Positions 24,096 through 35,790 of a stretch of DNA of 64,000 nucleotides are shown here, piece after piece (the stretch's first letter is position 1; each line of letters begins with the position of its first letter). Below the pieces are notes generated by a model. That model was not told the origin of the DNA and made no database searches. It saw only the letters and a program-made list of their open reading frames with translations. A program made the translations under genes and the position numbers. Location: the NCBI RefSeq assembly GCF_042477335.2, contig NC_091262.1, positions 47,093,001 through 47,157,000 on the forward strand. The letters are read 5' to 3'. The stretch is from Ovis canadensis. Its lineage: Eukaryota; Chordata; Mammalia; Artiodactyla; Bovidae.

Positions 24096-26321
24096 AGAAA
24101 ATACTTAGAGATAAATGAAAATGCAGCATACACAAACATAGGATGCAGGAAAAGTAGAGCTGGGGGGAATTTATAACTATAAATGCTTACCTTAAAAAAC
24201 AAAACAGAAAAGAGCTCAAAACAACCTAACTTTATAACTTAAGGAACTAAAAAAGAAGAACAAACTAAATGCAAAGCTAGCAGAAGGAAGGAAATACTAA
24301 AGATTAGAGCAGCAATAAGCAAAATAGAAAATAGAAAAATAACAGAAAAGCAATGAAAACTAAAGTTGGCTCTTTGAAAAAAATCAACAAAATTGTCAAA
24401 CTTTTAGCTAGATGGACTAAGGAAAAAATAGAGAAGATTCAAATGACTAAAATCAGTACAGTAAAAAGATTACTACCAATTCTATAGGGGGAAAAGGGAT
24501 TATAAAATAGTACTATTACAATTGTACATCAATAAATTGGATAACCTAGATAAAAATTTTCTAGAAACACAAAGCCTACCAAGATTAAAGCATGAAGAAA
24601 TAGAAAATCTGAATATACCCATAACTAGTAAGGGGATTGAATCAGAAATCCAAAATCTGCCAACTAAGAAAAGCCCCAGGCCTGATGGATTCACTGGTAA
24701 ATTCCATCAAAAATTTTAGAATACTGTGCTGCTGAAGTGAGCACTCCATCAAAAATTCAAAAAACTAATACCAATCCTTCAAATCTTTCCAAAGAAGTGA
24801 ACAGGAAGGACGCTTTGTAACTCATTCTATGAGATCAGGATAACCCTGATACCAAAGAAAAAGATACAATAAGAAAAGAAAACTACAGCTCAACATCCCT
24901 ATAAACATTCTGCAAAAAGTCCTCAGGAAAATACTAGCAAACAGAATTCAGCAGCATATTAAAAATATTATATATCATGGACAAGTGAAGTTTATTTCTG
25001 GAATGCAAGGATGGTCCAACATAGCAAAGCCAATGAATGTAATGTCCCACATTAACAGAATGAAGGGAAAAAGAGAAACACATGATCATCTCAACTGATG
25101 CAGGAAAGAATTTGAAAAAATCCAAGTCTTTTATAATGAAACAAACTAAGAAACTACCTTAACATAATAAAAGTCATATTAAAAAATACAAAGTAAACAT
25201 CATACTCAACTGTGAAAGACTGAAAGCTTTTCCTCTAAAATCAGGAATACAGCAAGGATGTCTGCTTTTATCACTTCTATTCAACATGGCACTGGAAGTT
25301 CTAGCCAGAGCACTTAGATGAGAAAAAGAAATAAAAGCATCCAAATTGAAAAGGAAGAAGTAAAATTACCTGTTTGCAGATAATATGATCTTATATGTTG
25401 AGAAACCTAATTTTATTGAGATTTAACAAAAAAAAAATCCTGATAGATTCAATAAGTAGCAGGATATAAATCAACACACAAAGATCAGTTGCATTTTTAT
25501 ACACAAACAATGACCAATCTGAAAAAGAAGTTATAAAAATAATTCCATTTACAATTGCTCAAAAAAATAAAATACTTTGGAATTTACTTAACCAAGGAGG
25601 AGAAAGATTTGTACAATGGAAACTACAAAACACTGAGGAAATAAATTAAAGATATAAATAAATGTAAATACGACTCATACTCATTGATCAGAAGACTTTA
25701 TATTGTTAAAATGTCAATATTACCTAAAACAACCTACAGATTCAATGCAATTTCTATCAAAAATCCCAATGACTTCTGTGTGAAAATAGGAGGAAAAAAC
25801 CCTAAAATTCATATGCAATCTCAAAAGACCCTGAATGCACAAAACAATCTTGAAAAAGGAAAACAAAACTAGAGGACTCACACTTCCTGATTTCAAAACT
25901 TAAAGCTACAGTCATCAAAACCTGTGGTATGGGCATAAAGATAGGCCTGAAGACCAATGGAATAGGATAGAGACCCCAGAAACAAACTTTGATATATACA
26001 ATCAAATGATTTCTTATAAAGGTGACAAGACCATTCAGTGAGGTAAAGTACAGCATTTTCAACAAATGGTGCTGAGAAAATTGGATAGCCACATGCAAAA
26101 GAATGAAGGTGAATTCTTAACACCATATGTAAAAACTCACTCAAAATGGATGAAAGACCCAAATGTAAGACCAGAAACAATAAAACTGTTGGAAGAAACC
26201 ATAGGACCAAACCTTCACAACACTGGATTTGGCAATGATTTCTTGGCTATGACACTGAAGGTACAGATAACAAGAGAAAAAAATAGACAAATTAGACTTC
26301 ATGAATATTTTTAAAGACTCA

Positions 26322-26382
26322 TATCTTGCCTCGTCTGCATTGGCAGGTGGATTCTTAACCACTGCGCCACTTGGGAAGCCCC
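26322..26382 (-). mobile_element. tRNA-SINE head fragment
   Basis: Antisense tRNA-like head (TTAACCACTGCGCCACTTGG) only; body missing. CHR or Bov-tA cannot be separated. Confidence 0.65.
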
Positions 26383-26463
26383 AAAGCAACACGAGGGACT
26401 TATAAACAGGCAGGCCACCCTCAGTGCATTTTCTCAACCTTAGAGGATGCAGAGTATGCAGGT

Positions 26464-27804
26464 TGCTGCTGGGGTCCAGCCCCGGTGGATCCAGGGAATT
26501 CGAAGGGGAGACGGAGTAGGCGAGGAAAAACTTATTTATTTAGAAATATAAAAGAAATTAAGAAGGAATAGTATAGTAGGAAAATTTAGTGGAGAAAAGA
26601 GGCTGAATAACTTGGTTTACGGGGAAAGCCAATAAAACTTCAGGACAAGAAATTTGCACCATCTATGTTAGGCCACCGGCGCTCGTTTGAATAGTGGAGG
26701 GTGCCCCGCCTTGGGCTCCCTCTCTCATGGGACTTAAAAGCTGGGGCAAGTTAGTAGACGTGGTGAGCCTCCCCGCTCCAGATGGGAATTCAGCCAGAAA
26801 AGGAGAGGGAGGGAGAGGGAGAAAGAGAGAGAGAGACACGGGGGAAACCAGATTTCCAAGAAACTAGTTCGAGAGACTAGTCCGAGAAACCAGTCCATCC
26901 TTTATTGTTCAGAAGGCCTTTTATACTTTTTGATTGTACATAGAGATCAATGGGTAATACAAAATTATGCAGTATCAGCAGCCCTGACTCTTATTGAGAT
27001 CAGGCCTTTTCTCTGCATACTTAGTTGTATACACAAGTCTTAGGTGATTTACATCATCTTCCAGCCAGAAGGCCAATTAACATTTTACAGCCCTTTTCTG
27101 ATAAGGGTTTGTCAACCAGAAGACTTATTTGTGTTGTTCTTCCCAAAGTCTGGTTCCACTCTCAAAAAGCATTAAATAAAGTAATATTCTTATATAGCAA
27201 GGATACAACAATTTATAACAAGTAAAAGGAGTACAGTAATTTCTAACAAAGAGAAAAGTAATTAACTCAAAAGTCTAATGTTGCTAACATCAAAACTACT
27301 ATATTCCTATTTCTGCATCCTGATTACATTGATTAATATCCTCCCAGGTGCCTAAAAGATAAAGAATATGGAGGCCTGGCAGCAGTCATTGAGTCAACAG
27401 TGAAAACCCGTCACCAATATAATTTTTAGCTCTTTAGAAAAGGCTCTGTATCTTTAAGATGCTTTAAGCTTTGTGCCTCTCGTGGCTGGGAGGCTGTAAG
27501 CAATTCACAAATTGTGAAAGTCCAGGGGAACCTGTCAGGCAAGTTAGAGAGCCATCAGAGGGGTTTGAGCTGAAACATTCCTTTCATGTGCAGGAGACTG
27601 TTAACTGGAGCCCTAAGTTAATTCCTATTAGAGGCAGAAGAGTGGAAAGCACAGTACAATAAGGCAGGCAGACTCTGGTTTTGTGGGGTAGATGTTCAGG
27701 AAAGCTCAGGGGGAACCCCTGAAGCCAGATCACGCCTTTGCGTTTTGTCGGGCTTCCTTCCCCATGACTTTTGCCATGGGCGGGATTCCTCTTGCTGGCT
27801 CCCG
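26464..27804 (-). mobile_element. Solo LTR, bovid ERV (class-II-like, BTLTR1-like)
   Basis: About 1.34 kb. Read on the minus strand: U3 start CGGGAGCCAGCAAGAGG, a TATA-like TATAAAA at 26919-26925, AATAAA at 26535-26540 and a U5 end CCACCGGGGCTGGACCCC, then CAGCA. The direct repeat gcaggt (26458-26463 and 27805-27810) is a candidate 6-base TSD, as expected for class II ERVs; one end then reads CG rather than TG, which a single transition explains. No internal viral genes flank it. Family name is from memory. Confidence 0.75.
26919..26925 (-). promoter_or_regulatory. LTR TATA box
   Basis: TATAAAA on the minus strand inside the solo LTR, in GTATAAAAGGCC context. It would drive transcription toward lower coordinates if the LTR were still active; activity is unknown. 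Confidence 0.55.
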
Positions 27805-27810
27805 GCAGGT

Positions 27811-28820
27811 AGCCCATCCTTCAGTCTGCAGACAAGCAGATCTTCCTGTGCAATGTCATTTCTTGGCTGGAATCCCTAGCTGTGCATCACTGTTGGTACC
27901 TGGAGAGGGCTCTGATGCACCGCCGCAGCCCACCTCTGTTGGTTTCGCCTCAGTGTGGCTCTCTTCCTGGCAGCCCTCTGGTCTGTTGTCACATTCAGGG
28001 TCCTCCTCCAGGTCTGGCTCCAGCCCAGATACAGCATCTCTCTCCCGGCCCATCCCTTCTGGGTTCTGGCAGCATAGTCTCTTGGCACCAGACACCTTGC
28101 CTTTCCTCGCATGATCCCCTCCACCAGCCCCAAGGCCCAGACTGGACCCTAATGGTCAGATTCTGTGGCACAGTACCTGCCCATCCTAAGTACTTGGTGA
28201 GTGGACAAGGGAAGAGGGAGAAACACCATTGCTTTTACAATGGTATTAGATAAACAGCTTCTCTTCTGAACTCTTGTTGGGAGAGTAGGATTTGATGAGC
28301 ATGTGTGGCATCCTAAGAACTCTTTTTCTGTTGCTGATGGTCCCTTCTGAAAAATCTTGATTCCTCTCTGCCTTTTCCTTCTACAGGCCTACCATTTTTC
28401 TCTCACTAAATCATTGCCCCTCTCCCACTTCTTGCCTTCCTTTCTCCTTCCCTTCTTTCCTTTCCTACTTTTTCTACTTCTCCTACATCTTAGTTCAGGT
28501 TCTTTGTGCTCAGCCTCTAACAGGTTGCTCCATCCACTCCACCTTACATGCTACATTTCTGATGACTACTTTAGAAATATCACAACTAACGATGTCTGCA
28601 GAAGCGTCTTGCTCTGACCATGCAATGGAATTTTTTGAACCTTTCCATCCTTATCTCTGTTCTTCTCAGCCTGGCCTCCTCCAGTCTCCCTAGGAGCCAG
28701 GCTCTTTCTCTCTCCTTCTCATCATTACTAAATTGTCCTTCCAGACACACACGGAAGTCTTCTATGCAGCCCATTGTGCTTATAGCCCTACAGGGTAGCC
28801 CCCAAGGTACTCCAGTTTTG
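27811..28820. other. Unassigned single-copy-looking sequence
   Basis: GC-moderate, with a pyrimidine-rich stretch at 28400-28500. Overlapping frames on both strands (27692-28114 plus, 27856-28095 minus) have no recognisable domain and no splice context I can defend. No gene called. Confidence 0.35.
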
Positions 28821-28922
28821 TGATTTTTTCTTTATTGTGGTAAAATACCCATAATATAACGTCTATCATTTTAACCATGTTTAAGTTCACAGTTCAGTGA
28901 TATTAAGTACATTCACATTGTT

Positions 28923-28941
28923 TTTTTTTTTTTTTTTTTTT
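28923..28941 (-). repeat. Bare poly(A)/poly(T) insertion with TSD
   Basis: A run of about 20 T flanked by a[a/g]gtacattcacattgtt at 28905-28922 and 28942-28959 (17 of 18 identical). The host L1 continues directly after the second copy. This is what remains when a retrotransposition event copies only the poly(A) tail. Confidence 0.7.
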
Positions 28942-29218
28942 AGGTACATTCACATTGTTGTGTAACCATCACCAACTTTCATCCCCATAACTCTTTTCAT
29001 CTTGTAAAACTGAAACTCCAGACCCTTTAAATAATAACTCCTCATTCTTCCCTAGCCCCAACCCCTGGTTAACCACCATTTTACCTTCTATCTCTCTGAA
29101 TTCAATTCCCCTAAGTACCTCATCTAATTGGAATCATACAGTATTTATCTTCTTTATGATTGGCTTATTTCACTTAGTGTAATATCCTTGAGGTTTATCT
29201 ATGTTATAGCATATTGCA

Positions 29219-30063
29219 TCCAAGTACTGCATTTCAAACTCTTTTGTTGACCATGATGGCTACTCCATTTCTTCTGAGGGATTCCTGCCCGCAGTAGTAG
29301 AAGTAATGGTCATCTGAGTTAAATTCACCCATTCCAGTCCATTTTAGTTCGCTGATTCCTAAAATGTCGACGTTCACCCTTGCCATCTCTTGTTTGACCA
29401 CTTCCAATTTGCCTTGATTCATGGACTGGACGTTCCAGGTTCTTATGCAATATTGCTCTTTACAGCATTGGATCTTGCTTCTATCGCCAGTCATATCCAC
29501 AGCTGGGTATTGTTTTTGCTTTGGCTCCATCCCTTCATTCTTTCTGGAGTTCTTTCTCCACTGATCTCCAGTAGCATATTGGGCACCTACTGACCTGGGG
29601 AGTTCCTCTTTTGGTATCCTATCATTTTGCCTTTTCATACTGTTCATGGGGTTCTCAAGGCAAGAATACTGAAGTGGTTTGCCATTCCCTTCTCCAGTGG
29701 ACCACATTCTGTCAGGCCTCTCCACCATGACCAGCCCATCTTGGGTTGCCCCATAGGCATGGCTTGGTTTCATTGAGTTAGACAAGGCTGTGGTCCTAGT
29801 GTGATTAGATTGACTAGTTTTCTGTGAGTATGGTTCCAGTGTGTCTGCCCTCTGATGCCCTCTTATGCCCTCTTGCAACACTTACCATCTTACTTGGGTT
29901 TCTCTTACCTTGGCATGGGGTATCTCTTCACGGCTGCTCCAGCAAAGCACAGCCACTGCTCCTTACCTTGGATGAGGGGTATCTCCTTACCGCCACCATT
30001 CCTGACCTTCAACGTGGGATAGCTCCTCTAGGCCCTTCTGTGCTGCGCAGCCACCACTCCTCC
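29219..30063 (-). mobile_element. BovB 5' part, inverted by twin priming
   Basis: Minus-strand BovB 5' region. 29882-30063 holds about three diverged repeats around CTTACCTTGG, the 5' UTR. The frame 29234-29881 (215 codons) contains the start of the AP-like endonuclease: CIRTWNVQSMNQGKLEVVKQ, with the catalytic N of TWNV, then LGISELKWTGMGEFNSDDHY with the catalytic E. It stops after NGVAIMVNKRV, at the insertion boundary. It joins 30064-31057, which lies in the opposite orientation; both share one TSD (atagcatattgca, 29206-29218 and 31058-31070). Confidence 0.93.
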
Positions 30064-31057
30064 GTATGCAGGTCAGGAAGCAACAGTTAGAACTGGACAT
30101 GGAACAATAGACTGGTTCCAAATAGGAAAAGGAGTACGTCAAAGCTGTATATTGTCACCCTGCTTATTTAACTTATATGCAGAGTACGTCATGAGAAACG
30201 CTGGACTGGAAGAAACACAAGCTGGAATCAAGATTGCCAGGAGAAATATCAATAACCTCAGATATGCAGATGACACCACCCTAATGGCAGAAAGTGAAGA
30301 GGAACTAAAAAGCCTCTTGATGAAAGTGAAAGAGGAGAGTGAAAAAGTTGGCTTAAAGCTCAACATTCAGAAAACGAAGATCATGGCATCTGGTCCCATC
30401 ACTTCATGGGAAATAGATGGGGAAACAGTAGAAACAGTGTCAGACTTTATTTTGGGGGGCTCCAAAATCACTGCAGATGGTGACTGCAGCCATGAAATTA
30501 AAAGACGCTTACTCCTTAGAAGAAAAGTTATGACCAACCTAGATAGTATATTCAAAAGCAGAGACATTACTTTGCCAACTAAGGTCCGTCTAGTCAAGGC
30601 TATGATTTTTCCTGTGGTCATGTATGGATGTGAGAGTTGGACTGTGAAGAAGGCTGAGTGCCGAAGAATTGATGCTTTTGAACTGTGGTGTTGGAGAAGA
30701 CTCTTGAGAGTCTCTTGGACTGCAAGGAGATCTAACCAGTCCATTCTAAAGGAAATCAATCCTGGGTGTTCTTTGGAAGGAATGATGCTAAAGCTGAAGC
30801 TCCAGTATGTAGGACACCTCATGAGAAGAGTTGACTCATTGGAAAAGACTCTGATGCTAGGAGGGATTGGGGGTAGGAGGAGAAGGGGACGACCCAGGAT
30901 GAGATGGCTGGATGGCATCATGGACTCGATGGATGCAACTCTGAGGGAACTCCGGGAGTTGGTGATGGACAGGGAGGCCTGGCATGCTACAATTCATGGG
31001 GTCGCAAAGAGTCAGACACGACTGAGCGACTGAAATGAACTGAACTGAACTGAACTG
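30064..31057 (+). mobile_element. BovB 3' part, mid-RT to 3' end
   Basis: Forward half of the same insertion. The frame 30152-31033 (293 codons) reads without a stop from [15 protein letters not shown]-like sequence through [17 protein letters not shown] (YADD intact) to the natural BovB C-terminus [12 protein letters not shown]. Ends in CTGAACTGAACTGA directly before the 3' TSD. It lacks the first RT motifs, so it cannot act alone. Confidence 0.95.
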
Positions 31058-31286
31058 ATAGCATATTGCAGAACTTCCTTCCTTTTTAAGGCTGAATAAT
31101 ATTCCATTGTGTGAGTATACCACATTTTGGTCATCTATTCATTCATCAATGCAGACCTGGTTTGCTTCTGTGTTTCAGCTATAGTGAATAAAGCTGCTAT
31201 GAACATGTGTGTAGACATATGGTTTTGATACCCTACTTTCAATTACTTTTGGTATAGACCCAAAAGTAAAATTTCTGGGTCATATG

Positions 31287-31490
31287 CTTCCCTGGTGACT
31301 CAGACAGTAAAAAATCTGCCTGCAGTGCAGGAGACCCAGGTTCGATCCCTGGGTAGGGAAGATCCCCTGGAGAAGGGAACAGGAACTCATTCCAGTTTTC
31401 TTGCCTGGAGAATCCCATGGACAGAGGAGCCTGGAGGGTTGCAGTCCATGGGGTCGTGAAGAGTCAGACAGGACTGAGCGACTGAGCGGG
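31287..31490 (+). mobile_element. Bov-tA SINE
   Basis: Plus strand: GCTTCCCTGGTGACTCAG head, GGTTCGATCCCTGGG box B, full body ending GACAGGACTGAGCGACTGAG. The tail is a CA microsatellite. Confidence 0.92.

Positions 31491-31494
<4 letters not shown>

Positions 31495-31521
<27 letters not shown>
31495..31521. repeat. (CA)n microsatellite at SINE tail
   Basis: GCGCGCGC followed by about 12 CA units at the end of the Bov-tA. Likely length-polymorphic. Confidence 0.9.
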
Positions 31522-31869
31522 TTGTTGCTCTGAGGCTGGCTGCTTCTCTGGGGTGCCACTGTTTCCTGCCCTCTGCTAATCGGCCAGTGAGATACACCTA
31601 GGAGGAGGGAGGAGCTTTGTGGTTTCAATTCACACACAAGTGTGTCTGCTCTTGATGGTAGGTACCTCAGACCACTTGCCACAAAGGCCCTCTCTGTGAC
31701 AGTTGATAAAATGATAGAGACCATCTTGCCAAAAGACCCCACTCTCTTTCCTGCTTCGGCAACATTCCATTTAGGGGAGTGGCTGTGCCCCTACTATCTC
31801 ACTCCTTCTCCTCATACCCTCTCTGAAACAGCGTACTTTGGTCATCTTGCTAGTTCCTTGCTAGCAAGT
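31522..31869. other. Unassigned sequence
   Basis: No gene or named repeat seen; short frames on both strands lack domains. Confidence 0.3.
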
Positions 31870-32126
31870 TAGTAAATTTGACATATTCTCAAGAAAAAAA
31901 AAATCAACAGGTAATATTACCCATAATGATAAGAAAAATAAGTCAATAGAGATAGACTAAAATATGACAGAGACAATAGAATTAGTAGATAAGAACATTA
32001 AAACTAAAACAGCAATTAGAAATATATCCCATATCTTTAAAAAAAAAAGTAGACAAAGCCTGAGCATAAAAAGACCTAAAAAGTAATTCTAAAAAGGCAA
32101 ATTTAATTACTAGATAAGAAAAATCT

Positions 32127-32239
32127 TATATTGATGTTGTTATTCAGTCACTAAGTCATGTCTGACTCTTTGCAACCCCATGGACTATGGCACACCAGGC
32201 TTCCACATCATTCACTATTTCCCAGAGTTAGCTCAAACT
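32127..32239 (-). mobile_element. Older BovB 3' end, first piece
   Basis: Minus-strand BovB terminus (TTCAGTCACTAAGTCATGTC to CAGAGTTAGCTCAAACT). It stops at tcaaact (32233-32239) and resumes at 35452, so it is one copy split by the plus-strand BovB. Confidence 0.8.
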
Positions 32240-35200
32240 ATGAGCCATACTCTGTAGAACCACCCAAGATGGTAGGTGAACTCTCCACCATGGTGGAGAG
32301 TTCTGACAAAATGTGGTCCATTGGAGAAGGGAATGGCAAACCATTTCAGCATTCTTGCCTTGAGAACCCCATGAACATTATGAAAAGGCAAAACGATATG
32401 ACACTGAAAGATGAATTCCCCCAGTCGGTAAATGCCTAATATGCTACTGGAGAAGAGCAGAGATAGCTCCAGAAGGAATGAGGAGGCTGAGCTAAAGCGG
32501 AAACACCACCCAGCTGTGGATGTGTCTGGTGGTGAAAGTAAAGTTAGATGCTGTAAAGAACAATACTGCATAGGAACCTGGAATGCTAGGTCCATGAATC
32601 AAGGTAAATTGGAGGTGGTCAAACAGGAGATGGCAAGAGACATTTTAGGAATCATAAAATGGATGGGAATAGGCAAATTTAATTCAGATTATCACTATAT
32701 CTACTACTATGGGCTAGAATCCCTTAGAAGAAATGGAGTAGCCCTCATAGCAAAAGAGTCTGTATTTGGATGCAGTCTCAAAAAGACAGAATAATCTGTT
32801 CATTTCTGAGGCAAACCATTCAATATCACAGTAATCCAAGTCTATGCCCCAACCACTAATGCCAAAGAAATTGACATTGAACAGTTCTATGAGACCTATA
32901 AGACCTGGAACTAACACCAAAAATAGATGTCCTTTTCATCATAGGGGACTAGAATGCAAAATAAGAAGTCAAGAGATACCCAAAGTAACAGGCTAGTTTG
33001 GCCTTGTAATACAAAGTGAAGCAGGGCAAAGGCTAACAGAGTTTGCCAAGAGAATGTACTGGTCATAGCAAACACCCTCGTCCAACAGCACAAGAGATGA
33101 TTCTATACAGGGACATCACCAGATGGTCAATACTGAAATCAGATTGATTATATTCTTTGCACCCAAAGATGGAGAAGCTCTATACAGTCAGCAAAAACAA
33201 GACCGGGAGCTGACTGTAGCTCAGATCGTGAACTCCTTATTGCAGAATTTAGACTTAAATTGAAGAAAGTAAGGAAGACCAGTAGGCCATTCAGGTGTGA
33301 CCTAAATCAAATTCCTTACGATTATATGTAGAAGTGACAAATAGATTCAAGGGATTAGATCTGATAGAATGCCTGAAGAACTGTGGAGGGAGGTTCATAA
33401 CATTGTATAGCAGGCAGTGATCAAAACCATCCCCAAGAAAAAGAAATGCAAAAAGGGAAAATGACTGTCTGAGGAGGCCTTACAAATAGCTGAGAAAAGA
33501 AGAGAAGTGAAAGGCAAAGGAGAAAAGTAAAGATATACCCATCTGAATGCAGAGTTCCAAAGAGTAGCAAGGAGAGATAAGAAAGCCTTCCAAAGTGAAC
33601 AATGAAAAAAATAGAGGAAAACAACAGAATGGGAAGGACTAGAGACAACTTCAAGAAAATTAGAGATACCAAGGGAACATTTCATGCAAAGATGGGCACA
33701 ATAAAGGATAGAAATGGTATGGATCTAACAGAAGCAGAAGATATTAAGAAGAGGTGGTAAGAATATACAGAAGACCTATACAAAAAAGACCTTAATGACC
33801 TGGATAATCATGATGGTATGATCATTCACCTAGAGCCACACACTGGAGTATGAACTCAAGTTGGCCTTAGGAAGCATCACTACAAAAAAAAAAGTTAGTG
33901 GAGGTGATGGAATTCCAGCTAAACTATTTAAAATCCTAAAAGATGATGCTGCTAAAGTGTTGCACTCAATATGCCAGCAATTTTGGAAATGGGGCCATGG
34001 GACTAGAAAAGGTCACTTTTCATTCCAATCCCAAGGAAGGGAAATTTCAATGAATGTTCATACTATAGCACAATTGCTCTCATTTCATATGCCTAGAGAA
34101 TCCCAGGGATGGAGGAGCCTGGTGGGCTGCCATCTGTGGGGTCACACAGAGTCAGACATGACTGAAGTGACTTAGCAGCAGCAGCAGCAGCATATGCTAG
34201 CAAGTTAATGCTCAAAATCCTTCAAGTTAAGCTTCAACTGTAAGTGAACCAAGAACTTCCATATGTTCAAGCTGGATTTAGAAAAGGCAGAGGAACCAGA
34301 GATCAAATAGCCAACATCCAATGGACCATACAAAAAGCAAGAGAATTCCAGAAAAACATCTACTTCTGCTTCATTGACTATGCTAAAGCCTTTTACTGTG
34401 TGGATCACAACAAACTCTGGAAAATTCTTCAAGAGATGGGAATACCAGACCATCTTACCTGCCTCCTGAAAAACCTGTATGCAGGTCAAGAAGTAACAGT
34501 TAGAACCGTACATGGAACAACAGACTGGCTCCAAACTGGGAAAGGAGTACATCAAGGCTGTATATTGTCACCCTACTTATTTAACTGATATGGAGAGTAT
34601 ATCACATGAGATGGTGGGCTGGATAAAGCACAAGCTGGAATCAAGATTGCTGGGAGAAATATCAATAACCTCAGATATGCAGATGATATCACCCTTATGG
34701 CAGAAAGCAAAAACGAACTAGAGCCTCTTGATGAAAATGAAAGAGGAGAGTAACAACGCCAGCTTGAAACTCAACATTCAAAAAACGAAGATCATGGCAT
34801 CCAGTCCCGTGAATTCATGGCAAATAGGTGGGGAAACAATGGAAACAGTGAGAGACTTTATTTTCTTGGGCTCCAAAATCACTGCAAATGGTGACTGCAG
34901 CCATGAAATCAAAAGATGCTTGCTCCTTGGAAGAAAAGCTGTGAAAGCCTAGACAGCCTACTAAAAAGTAGAGACATTACTTGCTGACAAAGGTCTGTAT
35001 AGCCAAAGCTATGGTTTTTCCAGTGGTCATGTATAGATGTGAGAGTTGGACCATAAAGAAGGCTTGATTGCTGGAGAATTGATGCTTTTGAACTGTGGTG
35101 TTGGAGAAGACTCTTGAAAGTCCCTCGGACAGCAAGGAGATCAAACCAATCAATCCTAAAGGAAATCAACCCTGAATATCCATTGGAATGACTGATGCTG

Positions 35201-35451
35201 AAGCTGAAGTTTCAGTCCTTTGGCCACCTGATGCGAATAACTGACTCATTGGGAAAGACCCTGATACTGGGAAAGACTGAAGACAAGAGGAGAAAGGGGT
35301 GACAGAGGAAGAGATGGTTGGATAGCATCACCGACTCAATGAACATGAATATGAGCAAACTCTGGGAGATAGTGAAGGACAGGGAATTCTGGCATGCTGT
35401 AGTCCATAGGGTTGCAGAGAATCAGACATGACTGAGTGACTGAACAACAGT
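32240..35451 (+). mobile_element. Nearly full-length BovB, decayed
   Basis: About 3.1 kb net of a SINE. In order: 5' region (32240-32520); EN remnant (frame 32432-32794, IGTWNARSMNQGKLEVVKQE, with part of the ISELKW motif deleted); linker KVSGGDGIPAKLFKILKDD (about 33890-33950); RT with FIDYAKAFYCVDHNKLWKIL (34364-34423), GKGVHQGCILSP and the catalytic site changed to YADD-I (LWQKAK frame); C-terminal block ending 35430. Many stops and frameshifts. Bounded by tcaaact at 32233-32239 and 35452-35458. Confidence 0.9.
34093..34190 (+). mobile_element. Bov-A2 SINE monomer inside BovB
   Basis: Plus-strand Bov-A unit from CTAGAGAATCCCAGGGATGG to an AGC tail. TSD catatgc at 34086-34092 and 34191-34197. 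Confidence 0.9.
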
Positions 35452-35790
35452 TCAAACTCATGTCCATTGAGTCAATGATGCCATCCAACCATCTCATCCT
35501 CTTTGCCCCCTTATCCTCCTGTCTACAATCTTTACCAGCATCCGGGTCTTTTCCAATGAGTTGGCTCTTCCCATCAGGTGGCCAAAGTATTGGAGCTTCA
35601 GCTTCAGCTCAGTCCTTCCAGTAAATATTCAGGACTGATTTCCTTTAGGATTGACTCCCTGATCTCCTTGCAGACCAATGGACTCTCAAGAGTCATCTCC
35701 TGCACCACAATTTGAGAGCATCAGTTCTTTGGTGCTCAGCCTTCCCAACTCACATTTGTATATGACTATGGGAAAAACCATAGCTTTGAG
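35452..35790 (-). mobile_element. Older BovB, second piece
   Basis: Minus-strand BovB continuing exactly where 32127-32239 stops (tcaaact then CATGTCCATTGAG). Ends at ACCATAGCTTTGA before L1. More diverged than the copy inserted in it. Together with the 3' end of that copy it forms a strong inverted repeat. Confidence 0.85.

Larger units (their letters stand above)
19170..26320 (+). mobile_element. Old L1/HAL1-like element, nearly complete, nested
   Basis: 5' region at 19170-20130, ORF1-like coiled-coil coding remnant at about 20460-21235, inter-ORF at 21560-21960 and ORF2 remnants from 22000 to 26320. The frame 20576-20785 has the heptad-rich FKGRFEQEEERVSQLEDKTM. Breaks: L1 3' insert 21296-21557, BovB 22330-23309, CHR SINE 23766-24095. 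ORF2 is full of stops. The HAL1 versus L1M assignment is from memory. Confidence 0.65.
28821..31285 (-). mobile_element. Old L1 3' UTR, interrupted
   Basis: 28821-28922, 28942-29218 and 31058-31285 form one antisense L1 3' region (GTGGTAAAATACCCATAATA, TATTCCATTGTGTGAGTATA). The breaks are a bare poly(T) insert and the twin-primed BovB. Confidence 0.75.

Noticed and set aside
27692-28114. 140-codon frame in apparently single-copy DNA
   Set aside because: It starts inside the solo LTR and has overlapping frames on both strands and no recognisable domain.
30367-30921. A 184-codon minus-strand frame, with similar ones at 57894-58463 and 43413-43895
   Set aside because: These are the antisense of BovB C-terminal coding sequence. 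They recur wherever BovB occurs and carry no domain of their own.
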